Shown here in pieces: positions 17,143 to 25,957 of a stretch of 64,000 nt of DNA. Every line of letters starts with the position of its first letter. Positions within the stretch are counted from its first letter, which is position 1. The stretch spans positions 226,143 through 290,142 of the forward strand of contig NZ_JAUYZK010000001.1 in assembly GCF_030688855.1 (NCBI RefSeq). The letters are read 5' to 3'. The position numbers and the translations under genes were made by a program. The notes beneath the pieces were generated by a model, which had not been told where the DNA came from, made no database searches, and saw nothing but the letters and a program-made list of their open reading frames with translations. The DNA comes from Helicobacter cappadocius (GTDB taxonomy: Bacteria > Campylobacterota > Campylobacteria > Campylobacterales > Helicobacteraceae).

Positions 17143-18930
17143 ATGTGTGGCATTGTAGGCTATATCGGAAGCAATGAGAAAAAAGAAATCCTGATCAATG
17201 GTCTAAAAGAACTTGAATATCGCGGTTATGATAGTGCTGGTATCGCGGTATTATCTGCTGGAGAACTTAAAACCTTCAGAGCAGTGGGCAAGATTTGTAA
17301 CCTTGAAAATAAATGTGCAGATTTTATCTCCAAAGGATTTGGAATAGGGATAGGACATACGCGTTGGGCAACACATGGTAAGCCTACAGAAATAAATGCT
17401 CATCCTCAAATTGCACATTTTAGCAATGTTGTCCATAATGGAATCATAGAAAATTATCAAGAAATCAAAAAAGATCTTGAACAAAAAGGTCATTGTTTTT
17501 TGAGTCAAACAGACACTGAAGTCATCGTGCGTTTATTTGAAGAGTTTCTCAAGGACACAGAGGATGGATTTGAGGCTTTTAGACAAACTATCGCTACTTT
17601 AAGAGGAGCTTATGCGATTTTGCTTATCAGTGTGAAGTATCCAGATAAGATTTTTTATGCAAAAAATGGATCTCCATTGATTATTGCAAAAGGAAATGAC
17701 GGAGTGTATTTTGGAAGCTCAGATGCTTGTGTGATTGGATATGCAGATAAGGTTGTTTATTTGAAAGATGGGGATGTTGGATGTATGGACATCCATTCTT
17801 TTGAATCTTTGGAAAATATTAGACCTTTGGAGCAAAATAAAGCATTTGCACAAAAAGATGGGTTTAGATATTTTATGGAAAAAGAAATCTATGAACAACA
17901 CAAAGTTTTGCTTGAAACAATGATGGGTAGAGTAAATGAAGATGGTGTTGCACTGGAGTCAGTTCCAGATGGATTTTTTGAGGGTGTTGACGAGCTTATT
18001 ATTTGTGCTTGTGGAACGAGCTATCATGCGGGTATGAGTGGAAAATATGTGCTAGAGCGGATCGCAAAAATAAGAACAAATGTAGTCATGGCTAGTGAAT
18101 TTAGATATGCTAATTCGGTGATGAGGAAATCTGAAATTTTTATCGTAATCTCTCAAAGTGGCGAAACTGCCGATACGCTAGAAGCACTCAAACTTGCTAA
18201 GGCAAATGGACTTAAAACTTTAGCTATTTGTAATGTTGATAATAGCTCAATTGTACGTGAAAGTGATGCAGTAATCTTGACTCGTGCAGGAATTGAAAAA
18301 GGTGTAGCTTCTACTAAAGCTTTTGCAACACAAATGATGGTTTTATGGATGCTTGGGGTTTATATAGCAACTCAAAAAAATTTGCTCAATAAAAATGATC
18401 TGGAAAATCAGTTTACATCTATGGTTCGTTCTGTAAAAGCTACAGAAGTCAGCCCTAAACTTCATGAAAGGTTAAAAAGACTTTCAAAGAGATATTTACA
18501 CGGACATGGATTTTTCTTTATTGGTAGGGATGTTTTTTATCCTTTGGCATTAGAAGGAGCATTGAAACTCAAAGAAGTTAGCTATTTGCATGCAGAAGGA
18601 TATCCAAGCGGAGAAATGAAGCATGGACCTATAGCATTGGCTGATTCTTTATTATTTACTATTGCTTTAGTTCCTAGACATTTGTTAGGTGATAAAATTA
18701 AAAGCAATGTAGAGGAACTTAGTGCCAGAGATTCTACAATTTGCGTTATTAGTTCAGAGGAAGTTGAGACTGCCGATGATATGGTATATATCGATCCTGC
18801 ACAAGACTATATGGAGGAATTTTTTTCTATGATGGTGGCACTTCAGCTATTGGCACTAGAAGTTGCCATCAAGCTAGGTAATGATGTGGATATGCCTAGA
18901 AACTTGGCAAAAAGTGTTACAGTAGAATAG
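17143..18930 (+). CDS. glmS: Glutamine--fructose-6-phosphate aminotransferase GlmS
   Basis: GlmS makes glucosamine-6-phosphate from fructose-6-phosphate and glutamine, the entry to peptidoglycan and lipid A amino sugars. The start MCGIVGYIG exposes the catalytic Cys2 after Met removal. The glutaminase half has ELEYRGYDSAGIA, GHTRWATHG and NAHPQ. Two SIS domains follow (CGTSYHAG, SQSGETADT, GVASTKAFATQM, LKLKEVSYLHAEGYPSGEMKHGPIAL). The C-terminus DMPRNLAKSVTVE is the family end. Length is 595. Its stop is only one base from the stop of the convergent outer-membrane gene, so no terminator fits between. Confidence 0.98.
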   Translation: MCGIVGYIGSNEKKEILINGLKELEYRGYDSAGIAVLSAGELKTFRAVGKICNLENKCADFISKGFGIGIGHTRWATHGKPTEINAHPQIAHFSNVVHNGIIENYQEIKKDLEQKGHCFLSQTDTEVIVRLFEEFLKDTEDGFEAFRQTIATLRGAYAILLISVKYPDKIFYAKNGSPLIIAKGNDGVYFGSSDACVIGYADKVVYLKDGDVGCMDIHSFESLENIRPLEQNKAFAQKDGFRYFMEKEIYEQHKVLLETMMGRVNEDGVALESVPDGFFEGVDELIICACGTSYHAGMSGKYVLERIAKIRTNVVMASEFRYANSVMRKSEIFIVISQSGETADTLEALKLAKANGLKTLAICNVDNSSIVRESDAVILTRAGIEKGVASTKAFATQMMVLWMLGVYIATQKNLLNKNDLENQFTSMVRSVKATEVSPKLHERLKRLSKRYLHGHGFFFIGRDVFYPLALEGALKLKEVSYLHAEGYPSGEMKHGPIALADSLLFTIALVPRHLLGDKIKSNVEELSARDSTICVISSEEVETADDMVYIDPAQDYMEEFFSMMVALQLLALEVAIKLGNDVDMPRNLAKSVTVE

Positions 18931-18931
18931 T

Positions 18932-19639
18932 TTAGAATTTGTAATTGTACATTACATAGGGCATCAAACTTGTTTGGAAGTTTCCATTATTGAGAAGGCT
19001 TTTTGCTGTTGGCAGGACTTTTACCCCGAATTCTATGCGATGTTTTACAAAAATATCTAGTGTTATTCCTGCTTCGATAATGATTCCTGCTGTATAGATT
19101 GAATCTTTGATGAGTTTGAAATTTTGATTATCTGCATAAATAAGTGCTCCGCCACCAAGTCCTGCAAACCCTCCTAAGAAATGTTTATAGCTCTGACTTA
19201 GTGGAAATTCAGCTATCACATCGATCCCTAAAGAAATCATAGCAAAAAATGAATTGCTATGATCGGGTGCTAATTTATAATTTACAAATCCACTTGCCAT
19301 ATCCAAACCAAAAAATCCTCGAATACCTATGTTTTTGTTGAAAAATGTTTGAGAACCTGTTTTCAAAGACAACATAGCAGGGATGCTCTCTAGGGTTTGT
19401 TGATTGTACTTTTTTTTGACTTCAAAAATACCAATTCCTATACCGATATATTTTCCACTTTTTTTGCGGATAAGCCTTTGCTTTTCTCTGATTTCAGCAA
19501 CTCCATAGCCTTCATTTTTGGATTTTTCTATCTCTTGAGATGTTGTTGATATTGAATTATCAGATGAATTTGAAATATCTTGGGCACATAGAATATGAAA
19601 AAAAACTAGCATCAAAACAATTGTTTTAATTTTATTCAT
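18932..19639 (-). CDS. Helicobacter-type outer membrane beta-barrel protein
   Basis: This 235-residue protein has a signal peptide (hydrophobic residues 4-19, cleavage likely after CAQ or SLC-like site LCA). It is followed by a Ser/Asn-rich linker and a charged segment (IREKQRLIRKKSGKYIG). The rest alternates short amphipathic strands and turns. It ends in LMPYVMYNYKF, with a terminal Phe and aromatic zippers typical of small Helicobacter outer-membrane barrels of about eight strands. Function is unknown. The gene is convergent with glmS at one base and divergent from the lipid-transport operon. Confidence 0.75.
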   Translation of the reverse strand: MNKIKTIVLMLVFFHILCAQDISNSSDNSISTTSQEIEKSKNEGYGVAEIREKQRLIRKKSGKYIGIGIGIFEVKKKYNQQTLESIPAMLSLKTGSQTFFNKNIGIRGFFGLDMASGFVNYKLAPDHSNSFFAMISLGIDVIAEFPLSQSYKHFLGGFAGLGGGALIYADNQNFKLIKDSIYTAGIIIEAGITLDIFVKHRIEFGVKVLPTAKSLLNNGNFQTSLMPYVMYNYKF

Positions 19640-19656
19640 TTTTTGGCCTCTAAATC

Positions 19657-19678
19657 AATAGTTGGTTGTGCAACTATT
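19657..19678. promoter_or_regulatory. 8-bp inverted repeat between divergent genes
   Basis: AATAGTTG and CAACTATT around a 6-nt loop, followed by a T-run to 19682 on the plus strand. It lies between the start of the outer-membrane gene and the -10 of the mlaE-like operon. It could stop glmS read-through before that promoter, or be an operator for the divergent pair. Confidence 0.45.
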
Positions 19679-19681
19679 TTT

Positions 19682-19690
19682 TGTTATAAT
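19682..19690 (+). promoter_or_regulatory. Extended -10 promoter of Mla-like operon
   Basis: TGTTATAAT is a perfect extended -10 (TGnTATAAT). The predicted transcript start near 19697 lies downstream of the ATG at 19643, which therefore cannot be the real start of the permease gene. Confidence 0.75.
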
Positions 19691-19717
19691 CTTAGCAAAA
19701 ATATTGAAGGAAGGACA

Positions 19718-21010
19718 ATGTCAAAAACTTCTTTGAGAATGTTGAAAAATTCTCAGAAATTGATTGTTTGTCTTGATAAAGATTGGGATTTTCAAAGTCA
19801 ATCTGAACATATAGATTCCAATACGCAAAACACTAAAACCTTTTCTTCAATTCCTCTGAGAGTTGTTGAAGATTCTCAGAAGATTATTGTTTATCTCAAT
19901 GGTGATTGTAATTTCCAAACCCGTTCTAAATACTTGGAAGCCCTAAGATCTAGCATCAAAAATATCTCAAAAGATTTGATAATTGATTTTGAACGCACAG
20001 GACACTTTGATTTTATGTTTGCAGTTTCTTTATTTTCTATCCTACGTTCTTCTAACTTGGATACAACTTTTATCAATGCTTCTGAGAAGATTTGCAAGAT
20101 ACTAGAGACTGTATCGGCGATTTTGCCAAAAATTCTTCAAAATAATCGCTTAGATATAGATACCTCAAGCAAAAATCCTTCCCAAAATTCTATAAAAAAC
20201 ATATGGAAAATATTGCTAATTCCTCTAAATGCTCTTGGTAAAGGCGTTTATAACACTCTTGCCAAAGCATTGGATTTTTTTAATTTTACGGGTCTAACAC
20301 TTTATTTTTTTGGTCAGTCTTTGCTCCATCCTTCAAAAATACGAATCGCACCGCTTTTTTATCACATCAATGAATCAGGGTTTAAAGCCCTTCCTGTAAG
20401 TATTTTAACGGCAGTTATAGTGGGTTCTGCAATAACATTACAAGGTGCAATACAACTCCAAAGTATGGGAGTTCCTATGATGAGTATTGAGACAACTGCC
20501 AAACTTTCCCTCAGAGAGATGGGACCTTTTATTCTTGCACTTGTTATCGCAGGACGAAGTGCTTCTAGTTTCACAGCACAAATTGGCGTAATGAAGATTA
20601 CTGAAGAGCTTGATGCAATGAAAACGATGAATTTTAATGTATTTGAGTTTTTGGTATTGCCTAGAGTTTTAGCATTGGTAATAGCAATGCCTCTGATGGT
20701 CTTTTTAGCTGATGGATTTGCTTTGTTTGGAGGAATGTTAGCTATAAAATATCAGTTGGGGGTTGGTTTTGCTCAATATATTGATAGGTTCTATGATACA
20801 GTTAGTTGGAATCATTTTTGGGTGGGGATTATTAAAGCACCATTTTTTGGTTGGGCAATAGCTATGACAGGATGTTTTAGGGGATTTGAAGTGAAGGGCG
20901 ATACAGAGGAAGTTGGTCGATTGACAACGATCAGTGTTGTGAATGCTTTATTTTGGATTATTTTTATCAACGCCATTTTTTCAGTTATTTTTACAAAGTT
21001 GGGTATATGA
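19718..21010 (+). CDS. mlaE: MlaE-family ABC permease with fused N-terminal STAS-like domain
   Basis: This is the inner-membrane permease of an Mla-type phospholipid transporter. The C-terminal 240 residues are the MlaE core with about five to six helices (SILTAVIVGSAITLQGAIQLQSMG; ETTAKLSLREMGPFILALVIAGRSASSFTAQIG; EELDAMKTM). The N-terminal 180 residues look like a STAS/MlaB domain. It opens with a near-duplicate of its first strand: LRMLKNSQKLIVCLDKDWDF and LRVVEDSQKIIVYLNGDCNF. The ATG at 19718 follows GAAGGAAGGA and an extended -10, giving 430 residues; a longer reading from 19643 would start upstream of the transcript. The stop overlaps mlaF by four bases. Confidence 0.92.
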   Translation: MSKTSLRMLKNSQKLIVCLDKDWDFQSQSEHIDSNTQNTKTFSSIPLRVVEDSQKIIVYLNGDCNFQTRSKYLEALRSSIKNISKDLIIDFERTGHFDFMFAVSLFSILRSSNLDTTFINASEKICKILETVSAILPKILQNNRLDIDTSSKNPSQNSIKNIWKILLIPLNALGKGVYNTLAKALDFFNFTGLTLYFFGQSLLHPSKIRIAPLFYHINESGFKALPVSILTAVIVGSAITLQGAIQLQSMGVPMMSIETTAKLSLREMGPFILALVIAGRSASSFTAQIGVMKITEELDAMKTMNFNVFEFLVLPRVLALVIAMPLMVFLADGFALFGGMLAIKYQLGVGFAQYIDRFYDTVSWNHFWVGIIKAPFFGWAIAMTGCFRGFEVKGDTEEVGRLTTISVVNALFWIIFINAIFSVIFTKLGI

Positions 21011-21777
21011 AGCCAATCATACAAGTTAAAAATCTCTATACAGCTTATGGAAAACATATTATTCATAATAATATTAGTTTTGAGGTGGAAAAAGGGGAAA
21101 TATTCGCTATTTTAGGCGGAAGTGGTAGTGGTAAGAGTACTTTACTTCGAAGTATGATATTATTAAACCGTCCCAAAGCTGGAAAAATTGAAATCTTTGG
21201 TGAGGATATTTGGAGTCTCAAAGAAGATAAAAAAAATATGTTTTTAAATCGTTGTGGCGTGTTATTCCAGTTTGGAGCACTTTATAGTTCTTTGAATGTT
21301 TTAGAAAATGTTGGAATTATGCTCGAAGAATACAGTTCTTATTCAAAAAAAGAGATTCAAGAGGTTTCGAAAATATGGCTAGAGATGGTAGGATTGAATA
21401 AAAGAGTTTATCAACTCTATCCCTATGAGCTTAGTGGAGGAATGAAAAAACGCGTAGGATTAGCCAGAGCAATGGCCATTGGACCTGAGATTTTGTTTTT
21501 AGATGAGCCAACAAGTGGATTAGATCCTGCTAGTGCTGGGAAATTTGATGAACTTATTTTGAAATTAAAAGAAATGCTTAATTTGACTATTGTAATGATA
21601 ACACATGATTTAGATTCTATTGCTGATACGGTAGATAGGTTTATATTATTAAAAGATGGACAAATTGATTTTGATGGGAATTTGAAAGAGTTTGTTTTTG
21701 AAGCCAGAACAGAAGGTCTTACAGAGGATAATTTATTTAACTCAACGCGAGGAGAGAGATTTTGGAAAGAAATATAA
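21007..21777 (+). CDS. mlaF: MlaF-family ABC transporter ATPase
   Basis: This cytoplasmic ATPase energises the lipid transporter. Walker A is GGSGSGKST, Q-loop FQFGALYSSLNV, signature LSGGMKKRVGLARAMA, Walker B ILFLDEPTSGLDP, and H-loop ITHDLDS. FGALYSSL with ENV is typical of the MlaF/Ttg2A group. The ATG at 21007 overlaps the mlaE stop (ATGA). Length is 256 residues. The 3' end overlaps the mlaD-like gene by 16 bases. Confidence 0.95.
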   Translation: MKPIIQVKNLYTAYGKHIIHNNISFEVEKGEIFAILGGSGSGKSTLLRSMILLNRPKAGKIEIFGEDIWSLKEDKKNMFLNRCGVLFQFGALYSSLNVLENVGIMLEEYSSYSKKEIQEVSKIWLEMVGLNKRVYQLYPYELSGGMKKRVGLARAMAIGPEILFLDEPTSGLDPASAGKFDELILKLKEMLNLTIVMITHDLDSIADTVDRFILLKDGQIDFDGNLKEFVFEARTEGLTEDNLFNSTRGERFWKEI

Positions 21778-22550
21778 ACTATACGGTAATTGGAAGTGTG
21801 TTTTTTGCTGTAGTTGTGTGTATGGTTATTTTTGTATTTTGGATTGGTCGTATTGGCGTAGATGATACCAAATACAGAGCCTATGAAGTCTATACAGATA
21901 AGGAAATTTCTGGTATAGCCATCAATACACCCGTGAAATACAAGGGGATCACAATAGGAAGTGTGACTAGCGTTGCTTTTGACAAGGATAGATTAGGTAC
22001 GGTAAAAATAGGGCTGAATATTTTATCAAGTATCCCTATTCACAAAAATTCTCTTGTAACTCCAGATTCTGATGGTTTGGCCGGTCTTGGCTATTTATCC
22101 TTGGAACAAGGTAGTGATCCATCATTTATAGGCAAAGATGATCCTCATATTTTGAATTTCAAACAAAATTTTATGGGAAAGATAGCCTCTCAAGCTGATG
22201 AAGTAACAAAAGAATTGCTCGGTGTATTAAAAAATATCAAAGATCTTACTGATACTCAAAACATCAAAAGCATTTCTAATATTATCAAATCATTGGATTC
22301 TCTATCTACAACTCTTGCGGAGACAAAAGATGAAATCAATGGATTTTCAAAAAATTCCAATTTACTTTTGCTTAATATTAATCACAAACTTGAAAGTGGC
22401 GAATATGATATTAAGAAAATGCTAAATCCAGTAGTTATTGAACTTGAATCAAGTTTAAAAAATGTAAATAACTTTTTTCAAAAAGGTTCAGGAATGCTTG
22501 ATAAGTTTGATAATGATCCCTATAACACACTATTTGGAGTGCAAAAATGA
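21762..22550 (+). CDS. mlaD: MlaD-family MCE-domain lipid-binding protein
   Basis: This periplasmic, membrane-anchored substrate-binding component has one N-terminal helix (residues 8-30). The MCE domain spans about residues 35-125 (YRAYEVYTDKEISGIAINTPVKYKGI, IGSVTSVAFD, VTPDSDGLAGLGYLSLEQG). A long helical C-terminal part (residues 145-262) is expected to form the hexameric tube. The start is TTG at 21762 inside the mlaF end, behind GAGGAGAG. It overlaps the next lipoprotein gene by four bases. Length is 262, longer than E. coli MlaD because of the helical tail. Confidence 0.92.
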   Translation: MERNINYTVIGSVFFAVVVCMVIFVFWIGRIGVDDTKYRAYEVYTDKEISGIAINTPVKYKGITIGSVTSVAFDKDRLGTVKIGLNILSSIPIHKNSLVTPDSDGLAGLGYLSLEQGSDPSFIGKDDPHILNFKQNFMGKIASQADEVTKELLGVLKNIKDLTDTQNIKSISNIIKSLDSLSTTLAETKDEINGFSKNSNLLLLNINHKLESGEYDIKKMLNPVVIELESSLKNVNNFFQKGSGMLDKFDNDPYNTLFGVQK

Positions 22551-23113
22551 AAAAACTAACAATTCTTATTTTCCCAATTTTTATATTGTTTTTGACAGGA
22601 TGTATTAGTTTGAAAATAAAATCAGAATTACCCACAATATATTCTTATGATTTTAATGCCAATATTTCACCAACCTCTTGTGAAACATATAAAAATATTG
22701 CTCTTATTGACATTGATAGTACGGGCATTTATGAAAGCAAAAAAATTATCGTTCGTAACGATGATGGGAGAATAACTAACTTAGAAGGTAAGCAGTGGAT
22801 TGATTCACCAAAAAATATTTTCAGAGACCTATTGATTCAAGAAGGTGCAAAACATTGTATTTCAATAAATTTGCCTCCATTTGGAACACAACTTCCACAA
22901 AATGTTCTCAAGCTCACTTTGGTATCACTGGAAATACGCAATGGTAATCATCCAAGCGCACAAATGGTGTTAGGCTATAATCTTGCAAAATCCGGAAAAA
23001 AGATGAATGGATTCCTGCAGGAAACACAAGAAATACAAGGCGATGATATTAAGGCACTTCAAGAGGTAGCAAAAAATATCGTTAATCAGTTGGTTAAATT
23101 GTTTGGAGAATAA
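22547..23113 (+). CDS. ABC-transport auxiliary lipoprotein (PqiC-like)
   Basis: This 188-residue lipoprotein has a signal peptide ending in lipobox LTGC (Cys near residue 19), followed by SLKIKSELPTIYSYDFN. YSYD-type starts and the later pattern ALIDIDSTGIYESKKIIVRNDDGRI...QWIDSPKNIFRDLLIQE fit the ABC_trans_aux/PqiC fold, which accompanies MCE transporters in many proteobacteria. It probably sits on the periplasmic face of the outer membrane and receives lipid from the MlaD-like tube. It overlaps mlaD by four bases. Confidence 0.8.
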   Translation: MKKLTILIFPIFILFLTGCISLKIKSELPTIYSYDFNANISPTSCETYKNIALIDIDSTGIYESKKIIVRNDDGRITNLEGKQWIDSPKNIFRDLLIQEGAKHCISINLPPFGTQLPQNVLKLTLVSLEIRNGNHPSAQMVLGYNLAKSGKKMNGFLQETQEIQGDDIKALQEVAKNIVNQLVKLFGE

Positions 23114-23117
23114 CAAA

Positions 23118-23546
23118 ATGTTAAATTCAAGAATATTATTGAGTTTGTTAGCCATAATTTTTTTATTGGCGTGTTCAGATAAACAAAGTAGTGATGAAGG
23201 AGAAAAAGAACTCAAAGATTCTGTTAAGTTGGATTTTTTGAATGCAAAATATATGATGAGTTTGAGTCAAGCGTCTTGGGAGGGGATACAGTTGAATCGC
23301 TTAGAAAATGGTAGATATAGTTTGGTTTTTTCTTTTATTACTCCTTATGAAAGCAAGGATTGTGTTCTGCAAGGAGAAGGAAAACAAAAAGAAGATGAAT
23401 TTTATTTTTTCAGTAAGAGCAATGATTTGAAAGTATTGCTTAAACGCACCGATGATGGACTTGCAGTTGGTGTAGATAACAAAAAAATTCAAAATGTTTG
23501 TGGCAAAGATCATCGTGCAAAGGGTATTTATACTATCAGCCAATAA
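23118..23546 (+). CDS. Small lipoprotein, unknown function
   Basis: This 142-residue protein begins MLNSRILLSLLAIIFLLACSDK, a lipoprotein signal with lipobox LLAC. A Ser/Glu-rich linker is followed by a beta-rich domain with two further cysteines (KDCVLQGEG and QNVCGKD) that could pair. I place the start at ATG 23118, seven bases after GGAGAA, rather than the in-frame TTG at 23103. It is the last gene of the Mla-like operon, so a link to lipid transport is plausible but unproven. It ends 12 bases from the convergent recG. Confidence 0.7.
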   Translation: MLNSRILLSLLAIIFLLACSDKQSSDEGEKELKDSVKLDFLNAKYMMSLSQASWEGIQLNRLENGRYSLVFSFITPYESKDCVLQGEGKQKEDEFYFFSKSNDLKVLLKRTDDGLAVGVDNKKIQNVCGKDHRAKGIYTISQ

Positions 23547-23558
23547 AATATTTTCATT

Positions 23559-25415
23559 TTAAGTGGCATCAATTTGTGACTTTACTTCCTGTAGAATTGC
23601 CTCATCGGTACTCATATTGAAAAATTCAAATTCTGCACCACTTTGTCTCTCTCCCATCAAAAGATCTCCGCTATTTCGATATTTTAGATCAAGCTCTGCA
23701 ATATCAAAACCGCTCAAATGTCTTGAAAAATCTTTGAGTCTTTGTGATTGTTTTGTATTTGTGTATAAGAAACAATAACCTTTAAGTCCATTTCTGCTAA
23801 CTCTACCTCGCAATTGATGAAGAGTGGCAAGACCCAATCTTTCTGGGGCAACAATAATAATGCTAGAGAGTTTTGGCAGAGAGATCCCTACTTCTATAAG
23901 CGTAGTTGCAAGTAGAATATCTCCCTTATCTCTAAAATCTTCTAAAACTTGTTCCTTATCTTTGTCTTTTCCGGAAGTTACATATACATTTTTAAAGTGT
24001 TTTTTCCAAAATAGCATTCCTTCTTTGAGTGAGAGATAGTCAAAATTTTCACTTTCTTCTACGAGTGGATAGACAATCACTATTTGTCTGTGTTGATTGA
24101 TTTCTGATTGAATGTGAGAGATAAGGTGATGAAAATCGCTTTTGTCGATAATTTTTGTAGTGATGTCTTTTTTGAATGGAAGTTCTTTGATATAGCTCAC
24201 ATCTATGAGGCTTGAGTTTAGCATAGCCATTGTTCTAGGAATTGGTGTGGCTGAAAATTGCAAAACATGAGGTTTTTTAGTATGTCCGGAGGTTTTTTCC
24301 TCAGTAGTTTTTTCTAGCTGGTGACGTTGTTTGGTTCCAAATCTGTGTTGTTCATCGCTCATTACAAGGGCTAAATCCTGGGTTTCAAAATCTCTGTAAA
24401 GTAAAGCTTGAGTTCCAATGATAAAATGTACTTCTTCTCCAAAAATATTTTTATCTATCTGCATGTCTTTGCTATCTGCAGTTATGAGTTTGGTTTTAAT
24501 TTTTGTAGGAAGATATTTTTGAGCTTCTTCATAGAGTTGTCTAGCTAGAATGGTTGTAGGTGCCATTAATATAGATTTTTTGGGATAGGCCATTGTAACA
24601 GCACTTAAAATAACAATGGTTTTTCCACAGCCCACATCCCCCATAATCAGTCGTTTTGCGGCAATAGGCTTTGTTAGGTCTTTTGCAATGGTTTCAATAG
24701 TCTCATTTTGTGCTTTGGTGAGGCTAAAAGGAAGGGATTTTATGAAACTTTTATAATCTCCTGTGCAGATATGTTTAGCATCAAAATACCTTCTTTTTTT
24801 CGATAGATGTCTCAGATAATTGTAGATTTCTATCCATTTGAGTGCATTTAGATAGGGATCTGGAAAAGAGGCATTTTTTTGATATTCTTTGAGGAATTTT
24901 TCTGTAGGATGAAAGATTGTTTCAATATATCTAGCAATATGATTTGGCACACCTTCTTCCATCAAATTTTCTATGGTAATGATTTTTTGGGCAAGTTCAG
25001 AAATCGTAGAACTTCTTAAAGCAGTGCTTTTAAAACTCAGTGTAATTTTCCCTATCTCATTAATCGGTTTTGGTTGAACTATTGTGTATTTATTGAATTT
25101 ATATTCTATTTTTCCTAGTACATATAGGCTTTTACCTACAGAAAAAATATTTTTATGGAAGCTTTTTGCATTGAAAATCACCATTTCTATTGATTCTTTA
25201 AATTTTGGCATAAAGGCCTGAATTTTGAGTATATTTTTACCTCTTATAAAATCCAAAGCACATACCTCAATATTCAACACTCCTATAGAGTTGTTTTCCA
25301 AAGATTCTAATAAGCAGGTATTGATATAAGCTTTTGGAACATGTGTAGCAAATGAAAGTATGTCTTTATGACCTAATTTCTGCAGTTTTTGATGTTCAAT
25401 GGATGTTATCTTCAT
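23559..25415 (-). CDS. recG: ATP-dependent DNA helicase RecG
   Basis: RecG remodels stalled replication forks and Holliday junctions. The N-terminal wedge/OB part (residues 1-215) is divergent. Helicase motifs are clear: LTKAQNETI, MGDVGCGKTIVIL (Walker A), APTTILARQLYEEAQ, MSDEQHRFG (the DEQH box typical of RecG), LQFSATPIPRTMA, LATTLIEVGISLP, and RLGLATLHQLRGRVSRN. The C-terminal GDLLMGERQSGAEFEF is also family-specific. Length 618 is short, as in other Campylobacterota. The ATG has no Shine-Dalgarno sequence and lies only 12 bases from a good -10, so the mRNA may be nearly leaderless. Confidence 0.95.
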   Translation of the reverse strand: MKITSIEHQKLQKLGHKDILSFATHVPKAYINTCLLESLENNSIGVLNIEVCALDFIRGKNILKIQAFMPKFKESIEMVIFNAKSFHKNIFSVGKSLYVLGKIEYKFNKYTIVQPKPINEIGKITLSFKSTALRSSTISELAQKIITIENLMEEGVPNHIARYIETIFHPTEKFLKEYQKNASFPDPYLNALKWIEIYNYLRHLSKKRRYFDAKHICTGDYKSFIKSLPFSLTKAQNETIETIAKDLTKPIAAKRLIMGDVGCGKTIVILSAVTMAYPKKSILMAPTTILARQLYEEAQKYLPTKIKTKLITADSKDMQIDKNIFGEEVHFIIGTQALLYRDFETQDLALVMSDEQHRFGTKQRHQLEKTTEEKTSGHTKKPHVLQFSATPIPRTMAMLNSSLIDVSYIKELPFKKDITTKIIDKSDFHHLISHIQSEINQHRQIVIVYPLVEESENFDYLSLKEGMLFWKKHFKNVYVTSGKDKDKEQVLEDFRDKGDILLATTLIEVGISLPKLSSIIIVAPERLGLATLHQLRGRVSRNGLKGYCFLYTNTKQSQRLKDFSRHLSGFDIAELDLKYRNSGDLLMGERQSGAEFEFFNMSTDEAILQEVKSQIDAT

Positions 25416-25426
25416 GGGGATATTTT

Positions 25427-25445
25427 ATTATAAAATTTGTATAAT
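25427..25445. promoter_or_regulatory. Closely spaced divergent -10 elements of recG and queF
   Basis: Minus-strand TATAAT at 25427-25432 points to recG, and plus-strand TATAAT at 25440-25445 points to queF. Only seven bases lie between them, so the two RNA polymerases could not occupy both sites at once. Confidence 0.55.
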
Positions 25446-25468
25446 CACAAACTTTATGAGGAGTATTA

Positions 25469-25957
25469 ATGGACAAAAAAGATTTAGAGAATATTACGCT
25501 TTTGGGAAATCAAAATACAGAGTATGATTTTAGTTACAATCCAAATGTCTTGGAAGTTTTTATTAACAAACATCCAGAAAATGATTATTTTGTAAAATTC
25601 AATTGCCCTGAATTTACAAGTTTGTGTCCCATTACTTCGCAACCAGATTTTGCGACGATTTATATTAGTTATATTCCTCAAGAAAAGATGGTGGAGTCGA
25701 AATCTTTAAAATTATATCTCTTCAGTTTTCGCAATCATGGGGCTTTTCACGAAGACTGTATGAATATTATTCTCAAAGATCTTATTAGGGTTATGCAACC
25801 AAAATATATAGAAGTTTGGGGAAAATTTACCCCTAGGGGTGGAATCAGTATTGATCCTTATGTGAATTATGGAATATCAGGTACAAAATATGAACAGATG
25901 GCAGAATACCGACTAAAAAATCACGACCTTTATCCTGAAAAAATTGATAATCGTTAA
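25469..25957 (+). CDS. queF: NADPH-dependent 7-cyano-7-deazaguanine reductase QueF
   Basis: QueF reduces preQ0 to preQ1 in queuosine synthesis. The type I (short) form is recognised by the active-site cysteine in [22 protein letters not shown] and the following aspartate. [21 protein letters not shown] (the QueF signature with glutamate) and the C-terminal [19 protein letters not shown] also match. Length is 162. The start has GAGGAG and a TATAAT promoter. Its TAA directly abuts the stop of the convergent ybeY, with no gap. Confidence 0.97.
   Translation: MDKKDLENITLLGNQNTEYDFSYNPNVLEVFINKHPENDYFVKFNCPEFTSLCPITSQPDFATIYISYIPQEKMVESKSLKLYLFSFRNHGAFHEDCMNIILKDLIRVMQPKYIEVWGKFTPRGGISIDPYVNYGISGTKYEQMAEYRLKNHDLYPEKIDNR

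Noticed and set aside
19643..19717. Longer N-terminus for the MlaE-like permease
   Set aside because: The extension spans an inverted repeat and a perfect extended -10, and the ATG at 19718 has a strong ribosome site.
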